Assembly: GCF_019455445.1 (NCBI RefSeq)
Contig: NZ_JAHWUS010000004.1
Coordinates: 1-64,000 of the forward strand
Source: Pseudaquidulcibacter saccharophilus
GTDB taxonomy: Bacteria; Pseudomonadota; Alphaproteobacteria; Caulobacterales; Aquidulcibacteraceae
Reading direction: 5' to 3'
Length of the DNA stretch: 64,000 nucleotides
Shown in pieces: positions 17,213 to 26,147 of this stretch. The notes beneath the pieces are model-generated. The model had not been told where the DNA came from. It searched no databases and saw nothing but the letters and a program-made list of their open reading frames with translations. How positions within the stretch are numbered: position 1 is the first letter of the stretch; each line of letters begins with the position of its first letter. A program made the position numbers and the translations under genes.

Positions 17213-17230
17213 ATGATAGGCGGTGGTTGA
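17213..17230 (+). CDS. Five-codon leader reading frame before traJ
   Basis: A strong ribosome site GGAGG (17205-17209 region) precedes ATG ATA GGC GGT GGT TGA, whose stop touches the traJ ATG. traJ itself has only a weak GGTGG inside this frame. The layout suggests translational coupling. It could also be chance. Confidence 0.35.
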   Translation: MIGGG

Positions 17231-17563
17231 ATGAAATCAGGAACGGTTAATCGCGAGAAAAGTTTACGAGTTTATCTAAGTGATGAAGATAGGAAAATAA
17301 TTGAAAGACGGGCAGATGAATGCAATTTATCTGTTAGTGCTTATTTGCGTAAATCTGGGCTTGGACAAAGAACTAGAAGTGCGCTTGATGGCGCGGTTGC
17401 AATGGATCTCCTCAAGATAAATGGTGAACTAGGACGATTAGGTGGATTTTTGAAATTATTGATTAGCGAGAAGAACAATGTGGAAGTTTCAGACATTCAC
17501 TCTTTACTTGAAAAAATAGATAACACCATGGATGAAATCAGGCGGAAGGCAGGTTCGGTTTGA
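17231..17563 (+). CDS. traJ: TraJ-like relaxosome protein
   Basis: A 110-aa accessory protein of the relaxosome, expected to bind the repeat beside nic and recruit the relaxase. The N-terminal half carries a ribbon-helix-helix-like pattern (SLRVYLSDEDRKIIERRA, NLSVSAYLRKSGL). The middle DLLKINGELGRLGGFLKLL is typical of RP4 TraJ/MobC relatives. The stop overlaps the relaxase start in a TTGA arrangement, showing a tightly coupled pair. Confidence 0.85.
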   Translation: MKSGTVNREKSLRVYLSDEDRKIIERRADECNLSVSAYLRKSGLGQRTRSALDGAVAMDLLKINGELGRLGGFLKLLISEKNNVEVSDIHSLLEKIDNTMDEIRRKAGSV

Positions 17564-19287
17564 TTGCTAAACGTGTCACAAAGAAAGTTAGCACTTCCAG
17601 CATTTCAGTCTTAGCTGGTTATATAGTTGGCTTGCCGGAAACCAGGCAGCCACAAGATTGGCCGCCATTGATAAATTACATCACTGATGCGGTAAGTGAT
17701 GGTGCAAGGGTAGATTTTGTACGGGTTAGCAATTTACCAAGTGATGAATTGCGTGATGCGGTTCTGGCAATGATGATAACTCAAGATATGAATACCAGGT
17801 CAAAGACCGATAAAACTTACCATATGATATTTTCATTTCCCCCTGGTGAGAAGCCAAGTCGTGAAATATTGAATGATATTGAAGATAATTTAGTAGCATC
17901 TATTGGCCTAGGAGAACATCAAAGAATATCTGCGGCGCACGATGATAAGGATCACTATCATGTCCATATTGCCATCAATAAAGTTCACCCGAAAACTTAT
18001 CGTAACGTTGAGCCATTTTATGATAAAAATGCGTTGATGCGAACTTGTGCGGAGTTAGAAAGAAAACATGGCTTGATGATTACTCATCATGGGGAATTGG
18101 CAGGGGCACAATCCAAAAGCCGGAGAACAAATTATGAAGTTCGTGATAATGGATTGAATTTTGAGAATGGCGAGAGTTTGCAATCATGGATAAAAAATAA
18201 TGCTAAGGCGCAATTGTTAGAAGCATTTAAAGCATCAAATTCGTGGGATGAATTTCATGTTAAGTCAGCTGAAACAGGGCTTGAATTTAAGCTTCGTGGA
18301 GCGGGTATAGTTATTAAAACAATAGGGCAGGATGTGGCGGTTAAAGCCAGCTCGATTGACCGAGGGCTTACTTATAAAACATTGATTAGTAAATTAGGCG
18401 AGTTTAAGCCCGCACAAACTTCACCAAAACTTATACCGACAAAATCATATTCCAAGACACCGAAGATTAATAAAGAAATATCGGCGCCACTTTTTGCAAA
18501 ATTCCAAAGTAACCGTTTGCAATCAATTGCCAACAGGCGCGAGGCTAAGGCAATATTGAATGAAAGAGGCGAACTTGCGGCGAGAGTTATAAAAGAAGCC
18601 TTTTTAAACAAAAAATCTTTAATTAAAAATAATCACTTACTTGGGCGTTTGAGTAAGAAATCCGAATATCAAAAACTAAAGCTTGAACAAGCAAAGATTT
18701 GGCAAGTTCATAAAAATTCTCTTGCTAATGAAAAAACGAAAATCGAAAAGGATATCCCTTTATATACTTGGCCGGAGTTTCTTCAAAATCAGGTTGCACA
18801 GGGTAATGAAAATGCGCTTGAAGTATTGCGCGCCCATGAAAAAAGCAAAGAGAAATTTATAGGCAATATTCTTAAATGCGATGATATTCATGAGGCTAGA
18901 AACATAATATTGAAGGATATGTCGCCAATTGTGCGGCGTAATGGTGATATTATTTATTTCATCAAAGATGGTGGAAAAGTGCTTGATACCGGTAAGGCGC
19001 TTAATGTTGAAACGGTAACAACAGGTTCAGCATTTCTTGCATTGTCATTGGCGCAAGAGAAGTTTGCGGGGAAGGGCTTGCGAGTTAATGGTAGTGATGC
19101 CTTCAAGCGTGAATTAATAATGGTTGCAGCATCAAAAGATTTTGTGGTTCGATTTGCTGATAAAGCATTGAATGATGCGGTTGCGATTTTGAAAGCAGAA
19201 AAATCCCAAAATAAGTTAATCCAACCCAAAATAGATACACACCAAACAATCAAGCCTAATATTAAACCTAGAAATAGGGGGCGATAA
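17560..19287 (+). CDS. traI: MOBP relaxase, TraI-type
   Basis: The relaxase nicks oriT and pilots the strand into the recipient. The start MIAKRV closely resembles RP4 TraI (MIAKHV), supporting the TTG start within the traJ stop. Of 575 aa, the first 300 form the relaxase domain. Motif III is visible as HDDKDHYHVHIAINKVHP near 127-144, with the metal histidines, and NYEVRDNGL follows. The C-terminal half is helical, basic, ends with a KPNIKPRNRGR tail and probably carries the transport signal. RP4 TraI is longer (732 aa) because of a primase-linked region. Confidence 0.9.
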   Translation: MIAKRVTKKVSTSSISVLAGYIVGLPETRQPQDWPPLINYITDAVSDGARVDFVRVSNLPSDELRDAVLAMMITQDMNTRSKTDKTYHMIFSFPPGEKPSREILNDIEDNLVASIGLGEHQRISAAHDDKDHYHVHIAINKVHPKTYRNVEPFYDKNALMRTCAELERKHGLMITHHGELAGAQSKSRRTNYEVRDNGLNFENGESLQSWIKNNAKAQLLEAFKASNSWDEFHVKSAETGLEFKLRGAGIVIKTIGQDVAVKASSIDRGLTYKTLISKLGEFKPAQTSPKLIPTKSYSKTPKINKEISAPLFAKFQSNRLQSIANRREAKAILNERGELAARVIKEAFLNKKSLIKNNHLLGRLSKKSEYQKLKLEQAKIWQVHKNSLANEKTKIEKDIPLYTWPEFLQNQVAQGNENALEVLRAHEKSKEKFIGNILKCDDIHEARNIILKDMSPIVRRNGDIIYFIKDGGKVLDTGKALNVETVTTGSAFLALSLAQEKFAGKGLRVNGSDAFKRELIMVAASKDFVVRFADKALNDAVAILKAEKSQNKLIQPKIDTHQTIKPNIKPRNRGR

Positions 19288-19374
19288 GAATATGGCACAA
19301 TCATTGCGTGTCTTGCTATAATTTTCTTTCGTGAATTGGAATGAGACAATTATGTAAGTTGGAGTGCGCAAAGG

Positions 19375-21342
19375 ATGGCAAATCATAATGAAAAGCCAAA
19401 GAGTTCATTTGGAGCTTTAATAGGTGTTCCTTTGCTAATTGCATATGTTTTGATTTGTAATTCTTTAGCTACCCAATATTTAGCAAAAATATTTTATCAT
19501 CATAATGCTTTAGGTAAGCCTATATGGGAACAGCCTTATATGCCATTTAATTGGCTGGTTTGGGCTTTTAAGTTTGGAAACCAATTCCCAAAATTATTTA
19601 CTATTGTTGAATTGTATCTGGCGCTGGCATTAGTTTCTGGCTTCGTGGTTTATGCACTTACAGTTGGGTTAGCTAGCCGCAAACCAAAGCAACATGATGG
19701 TATTCATGGAACCGCACACTGGGCAGATGAGCAAGAAGTTATGGCAACTGGCCTTTTGAGCTCGGATACTGGTTCTAATGCCGGTGTTTATGTTGGTGGT
19801 TGGACGGATAAAAAAGGCAATATACATTACCTTCGCCATAATGGCCCTGAACATGTTTTATTACTTGCCCCAACTCGTTCAGGTAAAGGTGTTAGCCTAA
19901 TTGTCCCAACATTACTTAGTTGGGGTGAGAGCTGCGTAATTCTTGATAGTAAAGGTGAGCTTTATAATATGAGCGCTGGTTGGAGAGCGCAGCATGCAAA
20001 TAATGTGGTAATAAAATTCGACCCAACTTCCGCAGAAGGTGGAGCGGGATATAACCCACTTGATTGCATTCGCTTTGAGACCAGCCATGAAATCGGTGAT
20101 GTTCAAAACACCATGAACATTCTAGTTGATCCAGACGGTAAAGGTTTAAACGACCATTGGTCAAAGACTGCTCATGCATTTTTGGTTGGGGTAGTGATTC
20201 ATGAATATTACAAATCAAAACTAAGTGGTCGAAATGTCAATTTATCCGATATCGCATTAGCGCTTTCAGATCCGACACGTTCAATAGATGACTATTATTC
20301 TGAAATGTTATTTAATCAACATTTGATTGGAAAAATAGCAAGGCCGCTAAAGGATATTGATAATAAAGTTGAATTACAATTATGGCAGGATGCTTATGGT
20401 GAAAATCTACATATAGGCGTAGCTGCAGCGGCACGTGATATGCTCAATCGCCATGAAGAAGAACGCGGTTCAGTATTATCAACCGCAATGTCCTACCTTG
20501 CTTTATACCGCGACCCATTAATAGCCGCGAATATAGGCCGAAGTGATTTTCAAATCGAAGACTTGATGGATGCAGATAAACCCCACAGTCTATATTTGGT
20601 AATACGTCAAGAAGATAAGGACCGCTTAAAGCCACTAATCCGTATGATATTGAACCAAATTGTACGTGTTTTATTGCGTCCTGAATTAACGTTCAAAAAT
20701 GGCAAACCATTGCCGCCACATAAACATCGTCTTTTGTTAATGCTCGATGAGTTTCCTTCATATGGGCGCTTAGAAGTATTCCAAGAAGCTTTGGCTTTTA
20801 TAGCTGGTTATGGAATAAAAGCCTATATTGTTTGCCAAGATATGGCGCAACTTAGAAGCCGAGAAACTGGTTATGGCAATGACGAGACCATAACCGCCAA
20901 TTGCCATGTAAGGATTGCATTCGCACCCAACCGACTTGAAACCGCAGAATGGCTCAGCGGTATGAGCGGCACTATGACAGTAATTAAAGAAGACTTTACG
21001 ACTTCAGGAGCAAGGTTTGGTGCGGTGCTTCAGAATGTTAATCGTTCCTATCATGAATTATCACGACCGCTTTTAACAATAGACGAAGCGTTAAGGCTGA
21101 AAGCCCCAAGAAAAGATTCGCGAGATCAAATTATTGAGGCGGGGGAGGTATTGGTTTTTGTGGCAGGACATGCACCAATTAAAGGAACTCAAACATTATA
21201 TTTTCAAGACCCTGTCTTTTTGCGAAGAGCTAAAATCGAACCAATTAAAAAAGAACCAGACGTTAGTGCTCATAAATTTCAAAGCTCGCAATCAACAAAG
21301 CCGCTTGAGGCATTCAGGGTTAACTTTCAGAAGGGGAACTAA
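19375..21342 (+). CDS. traG: TraG/VirD4-type coupling protein
   Basis: The coupling ATPase brings relaxosome DNA to the secretion channel at the inner membrane. Two N-terminal membrane segments (about 15-35 and 80-105) precede the cytoplasmic ATPase. Walker A is LLAPTRSGKGVSLIVP near 162-177 and Walker B LLLMLDEFPSYG near 455. GHAPIKGTQTLYF near the end is family-typical. The 655-aa length is normal. It lies 87 bp after traI in the same direction. Confidence 0.95.
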   Translation: MANHNEKPKSSFGALIGVPLLIAYVLICNSLATQYLAKIFYHHNALGKPIWEQPYMPFNWLVWAFKFGNQFPKLFTIVELYLALALVSGFVVYALTVGLASRKPKQHDGIHGTAHWADEQEVMATGLLSSDTGSNAGVYVGGWTDKKGNIHYLRHNGPEHVLLLAPTRSGKGVSLIVPTLLSWGESCVILDSKGELYNMSAGWRAQHANNVVIKFDPTSAEGGAGYNPLDCIRFETSHEIGDVQNTMNILVDPDGKGLNDHWSKTAHAFLVGVVIHEYYKSKLSGRNVNLSDIALALSDPTRSIDDYYSEMLFNQHLIGKIARPLKDIDNKVELQLWQDAYGENLHIGVAAAARDMLNRHEEERGSVLSTAMSYLALYRDPLIAANIGRSDFQIEDLMDADKPHSLYLVIRQEDKDRLKPLIRMILNQIVRVLLRPELTFKNGKPLPPHKHRLLLMLDEFPSYGRLEVFQEALAFIAGYGIKAYIVCQDMAQLRSRETGYGNDETITANCHVRIAFAPNRLETAEWLSGMSGTMTVIKEDFTTSGARFGAVLQNVNRSYHELSRPLLTIDEALRLKAPRKDSRDQIIEAGEVLVFVAGHAPIKGTQTLYFQDPVFLRRAKIEPIKKEPDVSAHKFQSSQSTKPLEAFRVNFQKGN

Positions 21343-21345
21343 AAT

Positions 21346-21936
21346 ATGTTGGACGCTTTAATTGCGCAATGCGCATATAATACCCACCCCGACACGGTCA
21401 AAGCCATTATTCAGGTTGAAAGTGCAGGTAATCCATATGCTATCGGGGTGAATTATGGTGGTAGCAATAAACGTAAGCCCAATAATATTTCTGAAGCCTC
21501 ACGTATAGCGCGCAGTCTTCTCGCTGAGGGTAAGAATATAGATATGGGCTTAATGCAAATAAATAGCGCAAATATGGCTAGATTTGGTCTTAGCCCAGAG
21601 ACGATATTTGATCCATGTACCAATATTCGTGTCGGTACAAAAATTCTTTCTGCCAATTATGCCCAAGCTGTTGACATTTATGGTCCTGGCGAGACTGCTC
21701 TACGCGCAGCCCTGTCCGCATATAATACTGGAAGCATGGTGAAGGGGCTTCGTAATGGCTATGTTGCTAAATATTATAAAGGCAAGCCTACATTTGGTTT
21801 TTCAAATGTTTATGAGGCGGCAATCGCTTCAGCAAATGTTTCATTAAAAGGGCCTCCTCCTGATAATTTTAAAGAGATTTTAGTGGAAGAGCTTGATCCA
21901 TATGGTTCTACAACGTCGGTTTATTCGAGGGAGTAG
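21346..21936 (+). CDS. Lytic transglycosylase of the transfer system (VirB1/TrbN-like)
   Basis: A 196-aa lysozyme-like (SLT) domain protein that opens peptidoglycan for the transfer channel. The catalytic Glu is in IIQVESAGNPYAIGVN and the second hallmark is DMGLMQINSAN, followed by ALSAYNTGS. No cleavable signal peptide is visible, so export must be unusual or depend on a partner. The ATG is three bases after the traG stop, so it is co-expressed with traG. Confidence 0.88.
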   Translation: MLDALIAQCAYNTHPDTVKAIIQVESAGNPYAIGVNYGGSNKRKPNNISEASRIARSLLAEGKNIDMGLMQINSANMARFGLSPETIFDPCTNIRVGTKILSANYAQAVDIYGPGETALRAALSAYNTGSMVKGLRNGYVAKYYKGKPTFGFSNVYEAAIASANVSLKGPPPDNFKEILVEELDPYGSTTSVYSRE

Positions 21937-22164
21937 TAATATCTTGAGAACGAATTATTTAATATAAATATTTCCCAGCGTTAAAGGTCGCCCTTCTAAC
22001 GTTTCGTCCCTCTAATAATTACGCTCTTTGCCCAATTTTCATTCGATTTGAGCTATGATTTTTATTTTAAGGCAATTGTTACCTGTGCTCAACAATACAA
22101 TATATTGCCTCTTATGGTAAAATCATGTCATTAGGAGCGATATATTGCACTTAATATAATTTTA

Positions 22165-22197
22165 TTGAATGTTGTGATAAAGTGTATTATATTACAC
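22165..22197 (+). promoter_or_regulatory. Promoter and palindromic operator of hipBA copy 2
   Basis: TTGAAT (22165-22170), 17 bp, then TATATT (22188-22193). A GTGTA-N6-TACAC palindrome (22182-22197) covers the -10, as expected for autorepression by the HTH antitoxin. The rest of 21937-22253 shows no gene. Confidence 0.55.
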
Positions 22198-22253
22198 ATT
22201 AATTATAAAAATTAGCCTATAGGGTAATATATGACTTTTAGTGAGGATATGTT

Positions 22254-22592
22254 TTGTCTGGCAATGTTGAAATGCAAATAAAAGATATTGGGAAAAGAGT
22301 GTCAAAACTTAGGCTCGGTCATAATATGGCACAAGAAGACTTGGCAAAACTATCAGGTATATCTTTACGAACTTTGAAGCGATTGGAAGCTGGCGAAAAT
22401 TCATCGCTTGAGACATTGCTTAAAGTTTTTAATTCTTTGAATCTAACAGAGCGATTATTTGCCATTTTTCCTGACACAGATGTTCGCCCCATCGAACGAG
22501 TAAAACTTAAAGGGCGTGAAAGGCAACGTGCTTCGGCAAAAGAAAAAATAGTCAAGGCATCTCAATGGGCTTGGGGAGATGACGAAGTATGA
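22254..22592 (+). CDS. hipB: HipB-like XRE antitoxin (copy 2)
   Basis: A 112-aa protein with an HTH at about 12-65 (VSKLRLGHNMAQEDLAKLSG, LRTLKRLEAGENSSLETLLKVF) and a basic C-terminus. The TTG start has GAGG 7 nt upstream; an internal ATG at 22272 is an alternative. Its stop overlaps the hipA ATG as ATGA, so the two are coupled. It is not closely similar to copy 1 and belongs to a different HipB branch. Confidence 0.85.
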   Translation: MSGNVEMQIKDIGKRVSKLRLGHNMAQEDLAKLSGISLRTLKRLEAGENSSLETLLKVFNSLNLTERLFAIFPDTDVRPIERVKLKGRERQRASAKEKIVKASQWAWGDDEV

Positions 22593-23890
22593 CCGATGCA
22601 ATAGTTAAGCTATGGGGTACGAATATTGGTGCAATCAGTTGGGTTGCAGAACGTAATATTGGCATTTTTCAATATGAGCCTGACTTTATAAAAAGCGGAA
22701 TTGAACTTTCTCCAATTAAAATGCCGCTTCGTGATATGCCATATGAATTTCCTGAATTACCAAGAGAAGCATTCAAGGGCTTGCCAGGATTGTTGGCAGA
22801 TTCATTGCCGGATAAATTTGGCAATGCAATAATAGATGCATGGCTTGCCAGACAGGGGCGTGAGGCAAGTTCGTTTAATCCAGTTGAACGACTTTGCTAT
22901 ATTGGCGAAAGAGGGATGGGTGCGCTTGAATTCCAACCAAACATCATCAACGTTTCAGATAAAGCACAAAAATTGGAAATTGAAGAATTGGTAAATCTTG
23001 CCAATGAAGTTTTGCAGAGCAGAGAAAGCCTATACGGAAAGCTAACAGGTAAAGATGATAGAAAAGAATTAGAGAATATAATCCGCGTTGGAACTTCAGC
23101 TGGTGGCGCACGTGCAAAAGCAATTTTAGCATGGAACCCACAAACAGGAGAGTTCCGATCCGGTCAGATTAAAGCTGATGACGGATTTACATATTGGCTT
23201 TTGAAGTTTGATGGCGTTTCCAATAACTTTGATAAAGAAACCGCCGATCCACAAGGTTTTGGCAAGATTGAGTATGCGTTCTATTTAATGGCGCTTGATG
23301 CACAAATTGATATGTCGGAATCAAGGTTATTTAAAGAGGGCGGACGCGCCCACTTCATGACTAAGCGCTTCGATAGAGATAAGAATGGCAAAAAGCTACA
23401 TATGCAATCTCTTGCAGCTTTGCAGCATTATGATTTGAATATGGCAGGCGCATATTCATATGAGCAAGCTATAAACACAATCAGGGCTTTGAAGCTACCA
23501 AGGTACGATATAGAGCAACAATTTCGTCGTGCTGTACTTAATATTTTAATTCGCAATCAAGATGACCATGTAAAAAATATTGCATTTTTGATGAATAGGA
23601 CTGGGGAATGGAGATTATCACCAGCTTTTGATGTTGCTTATGCTTATAATCCGAACGGGCAATGGACCAGCCAGCATCAAATGAGTTTGAATGGCAAGCG
23701 GGATAATTTCACACTTAATGACCTCATCGAATTTGCAAGATTTTGTGAGATTAAATCAGCAAAAGCCAAGTCTATTATCGGCGAAATCGAACAAGCCGTA
23801 GGCAAATGGTTTGAGTACGCAGAAGCCGCAGGGATATCAAGCACTGAGGCCAAAGCAATAGATAAATATCTTCGTAAAAGACTAGGCTAG
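22589..23890 (+). CDS. hipA: HipA-family kinase toxin (copy 2)
   Basis: A 433-aa HipA-type kinase from a branch distinct from copy 1. The N-terminal part begins VKLWGTNIGAISW. The kinase body shows VGTSAGGARAKAI near 172, YWLLKFDG, catalytic NQDDHVKNIAF near 325 and SPAFDVAYAYNP. It lies between the transfer block and the iron cargo and may act as an addiction module for the element. Confidence 0.92.
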   Translation: MTDAIVKLWGTNIGAISWVAERNIGIFQYEPDFIKSGIELSPIKMPLRDMPYEFPELPREAFKGLPGLLADSLPDKFGNAIIDAWLARQGREASSFNPVERLCYIGERGMGALEFQPNIINVSDKAQKLEIEELVNLANEVLQSRESLYGKLTGKDDRKELENIIRVGTSAGGARAKAILAWNPQTGEFRSGQIKADDGFTYWLLKFDGVSNNFDKETADPQGFGKIEYAFYLMALDAQIDMSESRLFKEGGRAHFMTKRFDRDKNGKKLHMQSLAALQHYDLNMAGAYSYEQAINTIRALKLPRYDIEQQFRRAVLNILIRNQDDHVKNIAFLMNRTGEWRLSPAFDVAYAYNPNGQWTSQHQMSLNGKRDNFTLNDLIEFARFCEIKSAKAKSIIGEIEQAVGKWFEYAEAAGISSTEAKAIDKYLRKRLG

Positions 23891-23934
23891 GCTATTGTGA
23901 ATGAATATTAGCGTATGGTGAAAATTGTTCTTGA

Positions 23935-23955
23935 TAATGCGAGTTGTTTGCATTA
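23935..23955 (+). promoter_or_regulatory. Palindrome TAATGC-N9-GCATTA before the iron genes
   Basis: This 21-bp palindrome ends at the start codon of the first iron-cargo gene. The same AATGC-N9-GCATT spacing occurs at 26114-26132 before the TonB receptor. The two copies suggest one regulator, possibly of the Fur family (inference). Confidence 0.5.
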
Positions 23956-24570
23956 ATGGGGCGTATGCCTCATATTTGGATATACATTCTTATATTGCTC
24001 ATTTCTGCGTGCTTCGTTTATGTGCTTGAGACGCGTTCAGTGCAGGGCGCGCGCTTCAACGCGATTGTAAACTACCCAAGTATCAATGTTTTTTGGTTTG
24101 GGCTTGTAACAATTGTAATTGGTATGTGCTTCTTGATAAGTGCCGATTTTTTTATTGCTGCTTTTTATGCGATTTTTGTTTCGGTGAGTATTTTGATTGT
24201 ATTTAGGAAATATAATACATCAATTATTGCACCGCAGAATCTATATAAGCCAATTGTTATTATCAAAATTAAAAAGAAGTTATCGTTCAAGTATATTAGT
24301 ATTTTTAATGTTCTACTCCGTGTCATAAATGTAGTTATTCTTTCAGCGGTGCTTGGGGCATTGGTAGGGATAATGTTCCATTCTGTGGTAAATATCGCAG
24401 AGGTAGATTTAGTTATTTATACAGCTTTTATCGCATCTCTTAGTTTTGCTGGCTTTATAACATACTTCGCTAGTACAAAACACAATATCCGCGCATTTTT
24501 ATTTGGTTTAGTGATTGCCGTGATTTGCATGGGTATTATCGCATTAAGTGGGAAAGTGATGTTGAAATGA
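23956..24570 (+). CDS. Membrane protein upstream of the PepSY gene
   Basis: A roughly 204-aa inner-membrane protein with about six hydrophobic segments (for example WIYILILLISACFVYVL, VFWFGLVTIVIGMCFLI, and LFGLVIAVICMGIIAL at the end) and a basic middle loop IIKIKKKLSFKY. No family is recognised. Its stop overlaps the PepSY gene start (ATGA), so it probably assists that protein in siderophore-iron handling. ATG codons at 23956 and 23965 are both possible. Confidence 0.75.
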   Translation: MGRMPHIWIYILILLISACFVYVLETRSVQGARFNAIVNYPSINVFWFGLVTIVIGMCFLISADFFIAAFYAIFVSVSILIVFRKYNTSIIAPQNLYKPIVIIKIKKKLSFKYISIFNVLLRVINVVILSAVLGALVGIMFHSVVNIAEVDLVIYTAFIASLSFAGFITYFASTKHNIRAFLFGLVIAVICMGIIALSGKVMLK

Positions 24571-26087
24571 ATTTGAAAATTTCAAAAAACACTATTTCAA
24601 AGTTAACTGATGGACATAAAATTCTTGGCCTAGCATTTAGCGCCGTTTTGTATTTAATATGTATGACAGGCACAATTGTTGTGTTTTTTGTAGAAATGGA
24701 ACGCTGGGAACAACCAACTCTTCCAGAATATACGGCATACGATAATTCGGCTATAGCTAGGGCTGCGCTGGATACGCAAAAGGTTATGGTTGCCGACAAA
24801 AACCGTTCTCCTGTAGAAGAAGATATTTATATCGGCTTTCCAAGTGATAATTTACCAAGAATTGTGGCCGGCTATAGTGATGATGCGCGTGCATATGATA
24901 GTAAAGGTAATTATGTTGGCAGTGCTAATCATCCTAACGTCCATTTCGTAAGCGAGCTACACTATTATCTTCACCTGCCAGAGAGCTACGGAATGATTGT
25001 AGTGAGTGTTTTGGGTATTTTTATGCTGGCGCTTTTGATTGGTGGAGCGCTTTCGCACAAAAAAATATTTGCCGATGCATTTAAATTGCGTCCGCGAGCC
25101 GAGGGGCACTTGGGGCGCGCCGATACACACAATAGAATTGGTACTTGGACTTTGCCTTTTGCGCTTGTAGTGACTGCAACGGGATCATTTGTTGGCTTTT
25201 CGCAATTGATTGTTTTTCTTATTGCTACGGTATTTTATCAGGGCGATTTTAGCAAGGTTATGGATCCAATGTTGGGTTCACAACATGAAATAACCAAAAT
25301 TACACAAAATGTCCCGCTTAAGGGTGAGGCTGCAATTGTTAGAGCAATTTCCGAACTAAAGAAAAATGAACCTGATGCAATACCTACTTATCTGGTTTTA
25401 AAGAATGCTGCGACATATACGCCATCGCTAGAAATTATAGCAAAAAAGGCAGATCGTTTGGCGTTTGGCGAGACTTATAGATTTGATGCAGACGGTAATT
25501 TAAAGACGCAAAATGGTTATCTTAATGGCGCTATTGGTAAGCAAATTTACGCAAGTCTCTTTCCTCTGCATTTTGGGAATTATGGCGGCTTACCAATTCA
25601 AATCGCGTATTTCGTTGTTGGCTTTGCGCTTTGCTTTATGATTAATGCGGGTATGGAAATTTGGTTTACCAAAAGCGCTGCCAAAGCAAAACCAAAACCA
25701 TATTTGCATGCCATTTGGGTTAGTTTTGTATATTCTTCAATTAGTGCAATCGCGATTGCAATGACGTCAAATTTTTTTGATTTAAAGTCTGATGTAATTA
25801 TTTATTGGGGCTCACTTATTTCGCTGATTATTATTGGCTTGGTGGCGTTTAACACGTTTGAGCAAAACGTTTTGTATTTAGGACGTTTGATGCGTGCTAT
25901 ATTTGCTCTTTCAATTTTGCTTTTGGTGATTGCGCATTTTATTAAGTTTAAAGTCGTTAATTTTGCCACCATGTCGGTGAGCGTTCCATTGATATTAATC
26001 GCCGTTTTTATATTGGTGCCAATTTTTAGGTCGCTAATTAATCTAAAACAAAAACAAATATTGGTCGAGCAAGATATTCAAGTTTGA
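24567..26087 (+). CDS. PepSY-domain membrane protein, probable siderophore iron reductase
   Basis: A 506-aa protein of the PepSY-associated membrane family. The opening KLTDGHKILGLAFSAVLYL with a first membrane helix is typical. Three or four further helices follow, with histidines in the core helices (HFVSELHYYLHLPESYG, THNRIGTWTLP, SLFPLHFGNYGG), which are possible heme ligands. Relatives next to TonB receptors reduce iron released from siderophores at the inner membrane. The function here is inferred from these features and from the adjacent receptor gene. Confidence 0.85.
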   Translation: MNLKISKNTISKLTDGHKILGLAFSAVLYLICMTGTIVVFFVEMERWEQPTLPEYTAYDNSAIARAALDTQKVMVADKNRSPVEEDIYIGFPSDNLPRIVAGYSDDARAYDSKGNYVGSANHPNVHFVSELHYYLHLPESYGMIVVSVLGIFMLALLIGGALSHKKIFADAFKLRPRAEGHLGRADTHNRIGTWTLPFALVVTATGSFVGFSQLIVFLIATVFYQGDFSKVMDPMLGSQHEITKITQNVPLKGEAAIVRAISELKKNEPDAIPTYLVLKNAATYTPSLEIIAKKADRLAFGETYRFDADGNLKTQNGYLNGAIGKQIYASLFPLHFGNYGGLPIQIAYFVVGFALCFMINAGMEIWFTKSAAKAKPKPYLHAIWVSFVYSSISAIAIAMTSNFFDLKSDVIIYWGSLISLIIIGLVAFNTFEQNVLYLGRLMRAIFALSILLLVIAHFIKFKVVNFATMSVSVPLILIAVFILVPIFRSLINLKQKQILVEQDIQV

Positions 26088-26113
26088 AGTATTGGTTTTA
26101 ACTATCATATGCA

Positions 26114-26132
26114 AATGCGTTGCAATTGCATT
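26114..26132 (+). promoter_or_regulatory. Palindrome AATGC-N9-GCATT before the TonB receptor
   Basis: It lies about 16 bp upstream of the receptor ATG and matches the arm sequence and 9-bp spacing of the 23935 site. Confidence 0.5.
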
Positions 26133-26147
26133 AAAGTGGAGTGGGAA

